DNA from: Trichopria drosophilae
Lineage: Eukaryota; Arthropoda; Insecta; Hymenoptera; Diapriidae
DNA length: 64,000 nt
NCBI GenBank assembly: GCA_030407085.1
Contig: CM059584.1
Location: forward strand, 132,531,501-132,595,500
Direction of reading: 5' to 3'
The translations under genes were made by a program, and so were the position numbers. Every line of letters begins with the position of its first letter. Position 1 is the first letter of the stretch. Positions 9,546 to 21,500 of this stretch are shown here, one piece after another. The notes below the pieces were generated by a model that saw only the letters and a program-made list of their open reading frames with translations, was not told the origin of the DNA and searched no databases.

Positions 9546-12500
9546 ATGCATGGATCGCAAAATCCGAAAAATGATTTCGAAGAGACTTCAGGTGAACCCC
9601 GCATTATTAGCGAAGATTTGTTGAATAGTTTGATATTACAACAACGTAAAATTCCAAAAGGAATACAAGACAGAGACTTGCCAATAAAGTACGACGAGAT
9701 CGAAGAAATTCGTATAGAATTCTGCAGTGAGTAACGCATACATTTTAAGTTAAAAAATTAAACGTAACCAATATTTTTTTAAAATCGAAAGTACTGCGAG
9801 TTGCGTAGAGAATAAAGAGTGTACTTTTTAAAATAATGACGATCTAACATTATTCATTCTCTGAGCAGAAATTTTAAATATTGAGCACCTTTGGCCTCTG
9901 AAGAATCTCGTGAAACTGAAATTATCCAGCAACATGATCGAAAAAATACGAAATTTGGAAACTTTGATTCATTTGAAAGAATTGGACCTTTCTTTCAACT
10001 ACATCGAAGTTATAGAGAACATAAACACTCTTGTTAATATAGAAATATTAACACTATTTCATAATCGTATAAAAGTTATTGAAGGTATTGATGCAATGAA
10101 GAAATTAAAAATTTTTAGCATAGGAGATAATCTAATAGAATCATCGGATCACGTAAGTATATTTACGTGTTACTGAAGTAATTAAAATGAACACGATTAT
10201 TTTTTAAATCTAAAATAAGATTGTATTATCATTTTGTCAACTGATTGTACAAGGGAAACCCTCTCGAACTTCGTGTACATTTAGGCCTAAATATTCAGAT
10301 TTAAATTTCATTCTACAAGTTTTATGTTGTCGTCTAGATATATACGTAGAAAACCCGACTGATTAAAAAATAATATCGGACATCAATGTTTATCAAAATA
10401 AAATTAATGACAAATATTTTTTTTTTATTTCTCACATCGAATATTATGAAATTCGTATCACAAATCTAGTAATATATAGTGCAGTCATGATCGTTATTAT
10501 GAAAACTTAATTCTATCAAGTAATATAGCAGGTTTGCCTGTACTACTCGATACAAAAGTATAGTCTAGTGAAAAAAGCATTACTTTAGAAACATAATTTA
10601 CTAACCCAATAAATGTGACACAGAAATATAATAATTTTTTAATCGATAGACGGCAGCACGAAGTTAGACATGTTACTGACTATTTATATTACAGTTCGTT
10701 GGAATCAACTTACGGTATGCAAAAATTGGAGCGACATTTTGCTTCCACCACTTTCTAATATGAACCTAATAATGTTAAAAAAACTTCATCGTGGGTTTTT
10801 CGAGATATTGGAATTTAAATATTTTATTTAAATTGTGCAGAGTAGTATATATGCTGCGTACGCAGTAAAAACTCCAAAATTCAATTTTCGGAAATCTGCC
10901 AGTGGATAAATTTTTCTTACCTACAAAATATAAAATTATAGAAAAGTGTTCTTTACCCAGTATTAGAATTCTTATGCCCCGTAAAAGATAGTATTTTACG
11001 CATAGGGATTGCCATCTTTCTATTACCTGTTAAAAGACGAAGATTTTAGATTATTCTAACCAATATGTCAGTTTATTTTAGTCTTTTCTCTTTCACTAAA
11101 AGCAATTTTTATTTATGGAAATTTATCTAGCAAATTAAAATATTAAAAATGCCTTCTTTTAGTCATAATAAAGCATTCTTTTAAAATAGGAGAGTTTAAT
11201 ACAGTTTCGAATAACATGTCAAAAACAAATGCTGAAAGACAGAGGATTTTACTGGTTATAATATTTCTTTTAAGGGCTATAATACACTTTTTAAAAGCCA
11301 AGGGATAGTAACCGATAAAATACACTTTTCTCAGTGTATATTGTTTACGAGCGCGTTGAGCGGTTTTCCGTAGCTACTACAATTCGATGGATTACAATAT
11401 TCATGTATAAAAAATTGGAGAACTATTTTGGGGTATGTACACTTTAGAATTAACCCGATAGATTTCTAAAATATTTTATTTAAAATATTTCATTCCAGGC
11501 TTCTAAATACTTCAGTATATTAATTTAATTGTTTTTCGTAATTTTTCCAATGCTGAACATAACAAAAGCGACATTAAGCAAATAAAATAATTACAGCGAA
11601 AATAGCATTAAATACTAATAAATACATTCAAAAGGTGGAATAGTCACGTTTTCCGCCGATAGGCGCGCTTTCTACTCCCCTGATGCATTCTCAATAGACA
11701 AGTGGATTTTCCTGCAGTACATTAAAAACATCGCCAGTGCAAACTTCCACTATTTATATCAATGTTCTCTTCATTATATGTGATTTTATCGCGACACAAT
11801 GCCGCATTATTAAAAATCTCGCGATGAAAATAGATTGAAGGTATTTGCGCTGTGTTTCGGAGACTACTCGGCACTTAATAGACTCTTTAAAAGAGGCTAT
11901 ATCACTAAGTGTTTTTAATGATTTCGCAAAACCTAAAACACTTTTGCCAAATGGTGTAATTTCTTTTATTATATCTTTTACGTGTTGATTAATTTAATGT
12001 TTATTTTGTTTAGTCAATTATATGCCGTTCAAAACCATTAAATATATTGGGTGTCCAAGAACTGGGTTACGATATTTAAGGAGGTGCTTGTTCATGATAT
12101 TTCAAACAAAAAATTCCTCTACCAAAATTGGATCTGGGCTCAGAATTTGAGTGACGGGCCTTTGAAGTTTAGAAAGATAAAATTACTTTTTTTGCAATAA
12201 CTCAGCTCATTTTTCTCTGTTTTTAAGGCAATAACTTCGGATATATTCATCGCAGGTCTAATGCTCTTATGGATGAATTGTAGGGCTTTAAAAAAACTTG
12301 AAAATGAGCCCTCACTCACTGAAATAACTTAAAAACGAGCCGAGTTACAATTTTGGTATGGGACTTTTTTCTTTAAAATATCATGGACAATCACCTCCTT
12401 AAATATCATAACCCAGTTTTTGGACACCCTGTATATTGAAACATTTATGGGTAAATCCACAGAACTTTTAACTTTACGCTTTAAGAAAAACTTTTTTTCG

Positions 12501-15500
12501 GTGACACACATTTAAAATCAACCTGAAGCCACTCCTAAACATATAAAATGTAGAAAAAACGACACGTTACGACTTTTAAAGGCTTGTTCCAGCGCAGTCA
12601 GGTAAAATTAGACTTAAAATTATATCTTCGAACCAAATATATTTCTGTACGCGGAAAACAGATGAAATTTGTTACTCGGGGTTTTTTAAGTTACTGGTCA
12701 GGAATCCGTCAACAGATATTCAGAATTCAAGATGGCGAATTCAATATGGAAGACCGAATTTGTAAGAAGTTACTCACACAAGCTTTTAGGTTCATAATAT
12801 ACAAATTTTAGCAGAAAACATTTATTTAAGTCGATTAAAGGCATTACAATTACGATGTAAGGCAATCCTGACAAAAAATTTTAAATAGGTATAACGTAAG
12901 TTGTGATTAGTACCATATTTATTCATTTTTAACCAGAAAAGATGAAGCAAGGGAGATGAAAAACAAAGTTACCCAAAGTTACATTTTCATTATTTCTGGA
13001 GCAAAGCTATAGCGAATCTCGACCGATGAGCGACCCCGAATACACAGTTTCAGCTGGTTCAAGCAACTTTTTAGGAATTTGGTCCGCGATATTGTATCTA
13101 CCATCTTCAATTTTCAATATTTGTCAACGCATTTATGATCAGTTACCAATAAAACCCGTGCGTAACAAATTTCAGCATTTTTCCATGTAAAGAAAGGAGT
13201 TTGTGTCAAAGAGATAATTTCATGTCTTGTTTTACCCCTGAACATCGTATTGTATTTCTGGAACAAGTTCAGAGTATTATTATGACACATAAAACAATAA
13301 ATTACGCCAATAATCGAGGCATTTAATTGTGTATAGTTCGCGTGCCTGACAAAAGTGTCATTTTTCAACAACAGTTACGCACGAAGGCTATAGGTTGTAA
13401 TAGGCACAGAATTGAGATGAGACAAGGCACACCTTATTCCTTGGAATACGTCACTTGTTATATCATCAATTAAAAATTCCCAAAATATGGAGCCATAATA
13501 TTGTTTGTTCCAAAAGTTATTGTTAGAAATTAACGAAAATTCCATTTTACATAAATCTTCTGCACGCGACTTTGGACGCATCTCATTCTTATTAGGCACA
13601 CTTATTTTTCAAGTATCTTTGGCTTTTATAAAGTGCCATTAATCAACGACATGATTTTCAAATGAAAAGAATACACGTTCCAAAAGTTACAGAACAAAAT
13701 ATTAAAAAAATACGATTTGCACGCAGCAGTTTATTCAAATTTTATGAGCTTTCGTTTTTCCTTTGGTTTTTTAATCAACTATCATGCAAAACACTGAACC
13801 TTGAAAAGTATATCCTTTTTAATAAATAGTAATGTTTTATAAATATTTCTGTGTAGCTTATTTACATGAATCTTAAAATAACATGAAAGTCAAAAGTTCT
13901 GTTGATTTGCCCTTATAAGCACTCGATGAAATATTTGAAATACAGTATTTTCAGATGATTTTATTAGGTTTAATCTAAAGAGTAGCTAACACCAAATGGT
14001 TGTTCAGTTTTTTGAGTAAATATTGTAATCCTCCGATTCGTAGCTATTGATAAACTGCTCGAAGCGCTCGATAATAATACACAACTTACGAATATTATTA
14101 CCAAATAATCTAAAATTCTGCAGTCAGCTTTTTCATACATAGTTAGATGAAAGATTTTTCCACGGGAAGCTTTCCGCAAGTTGAATGTTGCAATACACTG
14201 CAACATTTACTATGCATTCAGCTTAGATACTTCTCTACATAATTGCAATAAAATATTGAAATTGCAATATCTCAAAAATGCCTGGGGAAAGCATTTCAAA
14301 TACAGTTTTTTTGGCATCACTATACGGTTCATATTAAAGAGTGGTGGAAGCAAAATGTCGGTCCAATTTTTTTATACCCGAAGTTCGTTTCAATGAATCG
14401 TGTTATATATGTGCAAAGTACTTGTAGTAAGTAGGAATTATTTTCTTACAAACACCCACATTTTCAACAAAATTTTCATTTGACGAAAAAGACCTGTTGT
14501 CGACATCCATTCCTTAGTAGAAAATTAAATTTCTGTCCAAAGAATATTTAAAAAAACTTATTTACTATTGTGCGAATATAAATGACCTATATAAGTATTT
14601 ACTTATTTGCTATAATCGGTTACACTAACGTTCTAATTCTAATATTTAAGTCTAGAATGTATTCTTCATTTTATTACTGCTTAAATGCTATATCCCGGCA
14701 CTTGTAGTATAAAATGAAAATTAGATTTACAAACTTAAAATTGAATATCGCGTCCAGGGCAAGGATGCCCTAAGCCCTACTGAAGACCACAACATGGCAT
14801 CCTGGTGCGAAACGCATTTTAACAATAGTTCCAATTATAAGCGCTAGAGGGATGATTTTTAATATTAAATCCAAGAGTAGGTGATTCGAAATTTTTACAA
14901 ATAAGTACTGAATAATTTATTGCGCTGAACTGATATCCCAGTTACGTCATTTTTTCTTTGTTTACTTTTTTCAGAATTAGTAAGAGGACCGTATTACCAA
15001 GAAAAACTTAATTGTATATTTAATTTCATTAAAGCGGTCAAGAAATATACCTGTATTTACTTATTGAATATAAATGGCCCCAGAAAATTTTTCGTTTATA
15101 AAATTGACTTCCTTATTTTAGAAATTAAGGTATTTGTCATGAATTCATTATTCTTTAATACAAAGAAACGCGCAAATAAGCAAATAATATGATGGCATGG
15201 AAAGTAATTATTTTATACTTTTTTTATGACAAAATAATTTGTCTATCAAATAATTTCTGCGTACTAAACAATTATATTCTCAACCATTTTGATTGTTAAT
15301 GTAGAGCCAATATTTTAATTTATTAATGCAGTAAACAACAATTGTTGAGAAAAGGATTGTTAGGGATATTATCCAGAATTGGTAGGATAACAAAAGGAAT
15401 TATTGAATACGAACGACTTTGATAAACAAAAGTGGGATTGCGATTGTATCACGGAGAACTTTATCTGTATAACAATTTTAAGGTTTAATTTTTGTAAAAT

Positions 15501-18500
15501 GAAAATATGGTTATCAAGGGGTTAGACCACTCTGGAGCTCTAAAAAAAGGCCTAACTTGACAATTTATTCTGGGAGTAAGGAAAAATTAATCGAATTCTC
15601 TCTTCCAGTATATACTTTAAGGTAGCTAGACCCTAAACACCTATTATTCAAGAAGTTTTTGAAACTTTCAGCAAAACTAATTTGAATAACAATGCGTATG
15701 TCTGTTAAATTTGAACAATTTTGACCGTTTAGTTCCCGCGATATAATCAATCAAAAATCGCATGTTTTTACATAGATCAGTATGGTAGCCATGATGAAAG
15801 TTTTCGAAAAAATGCCGATTCGATACAAATTTTCTTATAGCATAAAACCTACTGTCAAGATCTTGACGAAAAACTAGTCTGAAGTAATTGAAGTAATGAG
15901 GAATCACATATTTGAAAGTCGTAAACATTGACCGTTTAATAAAAAAGTTCGACTTGATCAAAAATCCAACTTCAGAAATTTCTCGGGATTTGTCATACGA
16001 TACAGAATAGACGGCAACGATGCATTTATGAGATCATTCTTTGTTTTTGCGCGCGAGTATTTGAACATACATACGTACTTTTATTGTTGAGTTTAGCATG
16101 AAAACCACTGTAGATAACGTAATATAAATAAAATACACATACGCGTATTCATAAAATATGTAATAGATATGCAGACATTTTCGTTTTCTGTATACGACCA
16201 CATTAAATAAAATACGAAAACAAACTCTGTTTTGATCCACAGCGGAGTATGTACATACGTGTGTTTAAATCGCGCTTTTCTGATAAAATGCGACGTTGCC
16301 ACTATTTCTGTACTACGTGATTCACTAGGTTAATTTTTTCTTTCCATTAATTCAATTTAGTATGTATTTGATATTTGAATGACATAAGACTAATTATTTA
16401 TTTATAATTAGATTTTACATATTGGTATTGAGGTTATGTTTTTACACTTTATAGTTACATCGTTTTTGACTTGCACAGTTGGGGTCTAGCTACCTTAAGC
16501 CAATAAAAAAGAATAGACTTTTTTCGAGATTTTACAGTGGTCTAACCCCTTAAAAACATTTTCAAGAGAATCATTGAATTTTATGTAGCAAATAAGTATT
16601 GTCTCCACAATAAAACATTACTTTGCATTAGCTGTAACCAGAATTGTAAATTTAACAAACTAATTGTAACAACAAAAAGCCAATAAATATAAGTACCAGA
16701 TTTTTTATTAAATTATGTAGTAAAGATTTTTTAATCACAGAATTCATTAACTAGACTTTTGAATACTGTAAAAAGTTTTGCAAATAAAATTGATATAATT
16801 AATTTCAAAAATGTTTTTATTCCCGGCAGATTCTGTATTTACGTAATTTCAAATCTTTACGTTCTTTAAACATGAAAGGAAATGCTTGCACGAACGCTGA
16901 GGGCTATGTTCAAAAAGTAATAGCATTGATACCACAATTAATGTATTTTGGTTATAAACTAATATCAAGAAGTGAACGAAATGAAGCACGGTCCAAACAC
17001 GCGTGAGTACACATAAGATTATTTCACAAAAGTATTTTTAATGATACCTGCGAAAAATTAAATGTTCGCATAAAGTATGAGATTAGATAATCGATAATCA
17101 AGTGAATACGTTCTACACATTATAAATACATATCTAATATATGGGGCATTCCATGCCAAACGGGCAACTGAGAAGATTATCTTTTTTGGGTGTTTCGCAG
17201 TAAACGCTTGATTCTGAAGTTCTGTTTCCGAGACAGCAAAAAATAATTAGTGGATTTTATTCGTCTTTTTATGCACTTTCCGATAATTAAAATGAGTTTT
17301 TATTTAATTTATATATTAATCATGATTTTTCAGTTTAAAAAATAGAAATCGATTTTTCTCAAACTTGGACGTATTAAATATTTTTTTAAACAGGCTCAAA
17401 TGAAAGATCGTATATTTTCCTATAAGATCCCATTGTCACAATTATGGGCCGGTTGGTTCTTCATCTATAAAAATGCATAATAATAAGCGCATTTGGGTAT
17501 TGCCGCTCACGAGGCTGCATTTCTAGCCGAGTGCGCGTATTATTTTATACATTTCAGGACGAAGAACCAACCGGCCCATAATTGTGAAAATGTGATTTTA
17601 TCGGAAAATATACGAGCTTTTATTTGAGCCTGTTTAAAAAAATATTCTAAACGTCTAAGTTCGAAAAAAAATCGATTTTTATTTTTTAAACTGATAAATC
17701 ATGATGAAAATATAAATAAAATAAAAAATCATTTAAATCATCGGAAAGTGCATAAAAAGACAAATAAAATCCACTAATTATTTTTTCTTTTCTCGGACAC
17801 AGAACTTCAGAAACAAGCGTTTGGCGTGGAATGCCCCATATACAGACCCTGGCCACATTATTAGACCCACACTGAAAAATCACCATTTTGCCATTTTAAT
17901 TACAGATTACATTCATTATTAGACAGCTTTAGTTGATTTATGAAAAAGCACGTATTATTCAATAACTTTTATTCAAAAAGTAGTAATTTACGATAGTTTT
18001 AGCTTTCAATATACCGGTAATTTGTCAAATTCTCATAGGGGAGAAATTACTTCGTTTACCCATTCTGAAAATTACATAATCATCACACATCGCAAAAGTT
18101 TTACACTATTTTCATAAAAATGCGTCAAAGCCTCAATATGGAACTTACTTCAGCAATGTTTATGTATTTTACGCAATGGAACTATATGTTTTACACAATA
18201 GAGTCTGTTGTACTGCAATTGACGAACTGCTGCCATTTACGTTTGAACGTGTGAACAATTAGATAAAATGTTACCATAAGTATTAAACTAAAAGTTTTAT
18301 CCGGAAGAAAGGAAGTCGTTACAGCTACCATTTAAGTAGTAAGATTCGGCAATAACTAACTTTTTGTAGTTGGTCTTACTATTTGAATAGTAAAGCAAGC
18401 CAGTTAAGTAGTAGTGTCAACGAAAAGAATTTGGGTGTGCCACATCTTACTACTTAAGTGTTACCTTATCTACTTATTTTTTCCCTTGTATCTACTAAGG

Positions 18501-21500
18501 AACGTTACCAGCCTTGCGATAAAACAAGATATCTTCAGTAACATATTCATTTTTCAGCATGGGTCTAATATATGGACAGGGACTGCACCATTTTAGTCAT
18601 ATTTACGGATATATAAACCACTTTTATTTTTAATATTAAAACAAACTAATATAAGTTAAAAGCACATTCAGTATTTAACTCTCTTCAGTGTATAAAGTGT
18701 AAAATGTTTTGTGTATACATTTTTAATCTTTATCATTGTTAAATGATATACGTTACAAATTGTAGTGTAGATAATTGCTTCTTAATTCCGTGTTTTCCTC
18801 ATAATCCTTTGTCTGAAAGAAAATAGTGTCACATTCGTAGATCGCCTAAATACCAAAATTAATTTTAAGGCGTTTCTTATGGCACTACAATGGCGAAACG
18901 ATTAAAACCAGTTTCTGTTTTTTACGAATATTCAGAAGAATTACGTTCTTTTCAAGAATATTGGAGACGTTACGTTATTTGTTTTGTAACAATTTTTTAA
19001 TATTAGGCTGGTTCTCGAAAAAAGTCGAATTTAGCTTTATCAAGTTGATAAATTTTTGTCGACTTATTATGGAATTTTTTTTTCTCAACTCTTAGTTTAT
19101 GTCTTGTTTACCAAAAATATTATAGTGGTCCCCAACACTTTCGAAAGATAAAAATTTTCAAATTCTCGACATTATAGACTATCAGCGTACTGAGAACAAG
19201 AAAACAAATATAAATATCTTATACTTATTACAAAATACATCATTCCCGCACAGGAATCATTCCCTCGTCAAAAAATTGTATGAGGAAATGGTGAGGGAAT
19301 GACGAAATGAAACAAAATTGTCGGAAGCTTATGAACAAAACCCTTACTTTCTTACGAACTATGTACAGTACTTTATTGCTACCGGAAACAGATACAAATA
19401 TGACATGATTATTAAATAAAAAAGTGCTTATCTTTTGATTATATTACACGAAGGAATTACTTTAAAAAATGTAATATTCAAAAAAAGTTGTCAAATTAGT
19501 TTCAACAAAACACCTGTTCTTCAACCACCCGCTCTACTGTACACGCAAAGAAATTTTAAATCAATGCGACAGCATTTTGGGAAGTAGTAGTTACCGCACA
19601 GATTCTGACGAATTTGAAGTGACGGTTACAATTCGAATTCGTTAAAAAGAAAATTTTTATAAACAGATCCAATTTGAGTGCACCTTTGAGAATATTTATT
19701 CGTAATTTCTAGACCATATAGTTATTAATTATTATTTGTAATGATCTATAAACGTTGTTGAAACGGAAAAACTTGGTACTTTTTTCATTCTAAAGCTTCC
19801 GTATTGAAAACAGTGCAAGATACACTAAAAATGCACTCAACCTTTTTTATAGAGCATAAAATTTCCTAAAAAAAGTCAGTGAGAGCCCTAGTCTAAAGTT
19901 AATAGATTATCTATGAATAACGCTGGAATTTTGTCTTACAAGTTAATTATGAATATTTTAGAATTTTTGTAAAATATGAGGCATATCCCATCGTTGCTCG
20001 TGACTAAACAATTAACTTTGGTCTAGGGCCCTTGCTGACTTTTTTGTAGGAAATTTTATGCTCTAAAAAAAAGTTTGAGTGCATTTTTAGTGTATCTTGC
20101 ACTGTTTCCGATACGGAAGCTTTAGAATGAAAAACGTACCAAGTTTTTCCGTTTCAACAACGTTTATAGATCATTAAAATTAATTATTAATAACTAAATA
20201 GTCGGCTAATTATGAATAACAATTCAAAAAGGTGTAATACAAGTGTATCTACTTAAAAAATTGTTCTTTTTAACGATTTCGAATGTTAACCGCCATTCAA
20301 AATTCGTCAGAAATCGTGCGTTACCTGTTACTTCCCTGAGCAGTGGCATTTACTTCAAATTTCTTTGCGTGTATGTTGTCAAGGCCAATGTTGCCAACTA
20401 CAAAAGAAATGCAGTGGAGCTTGATAAACCTTTAAATTTTGCTTCAATCTCACCGTTTTAAAACGGTAAGGGAATGATCGAGTTTTTACGGACTAATTTT
20501 GAAATATATTCAAAAATATTTCCAATCGCATTGATTGATGAATAAAAAATAAGATAATAAACAATAGGAAAGGACTTTTACAATTAAAGTTAATGATTCA
20601 CTTCGAATTTAGCAGTTAGGACAAAATAAGGGAATGATTTTCAGGGTACTTTCTTGAATATATCTTTTTTTTTGTTTATCATATAAAAAATCATCTTTTT
20701 TCATAAGTTTGTACATCTAGTGCATTAGTTTAATTAATAAAAAAAAGACTTGTAATTAACTATCCTGGTTTGTAAAAATCATCGAGGATATCAATTTCGA
20801 TTTTTTTTTTAGAATCAGCCATTAATGGATCATAAATAATTTTATTGCATGCACAGTTCAATTTTATATACATTTTTATTAAACATGGATCGGTGTTTTG
20901 CTCCAGGTCTGTTCACAGACTCGTCAGTTGGGCTATGTGAGCAGGCCCTACCCAAGACACGACACTAATCATAAATAAATGTAACAAAATAAACGATACT
21001 TCTTACTCACCTACATTGCAGAGTGCAGAATCGGAACTGCCACCGATTCTTAGTCATCTTCTTTGTGATACAAACTACAGTAGCCTTTCTTATTCGAACC
21101 TCTCTTATTCTAATCATTCCCCCACAAGTCTTCTCCCACTATCACACGAAAATTCAACGAAAAATATTGTCCACGAATCACAAGCTCGCAAGCAAAGTAA
21201 GTGGGAGTACGGGGAAAATTAGAATAAGAGAGGTGGGCGGCATCTTGAAAATCGTTACTAATTAGAATAAGAGAGGTCCTACTGTAACTGATATTTATCA
21301 ACCGCGTTGATATTTATACAATGTCATTTAGGGAAGTAAATATGCACAATAAATATAAACAAGACAATTAAAAGATTCCTTCCTTTTATATTTCTTATTT
21401 TTTTTCTTTATATTCTTCTAAAATACCGCCACCTACCTTGTATCAAAACACACCATTACAGCTTGATTAATTAATGAAATTAGGTTCTCTTTACAAATAT

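Larger units (their letters stand above)
10153..16829 (+). other. DRC3 intron 3 side of exon 2 (6.7 kb)
   Basis: This is the intron between DRC3 exons 2 and 3. It holds a foldback at 12042-12437, a TTAA-type element at 15518-16549 and a PLE-like motif near 14780. The stretches 10160-12040, 12500-14740 and 14830-15515 are AT-rich with no coding signal; the short open frames have no similarity I recognise. Confidence 0.7.

Noticed and set aside
15677..16302. Minus-strand frames inside the 15518-16549 element
   Set aside because: They are short, in different frames and have no transposase motif.
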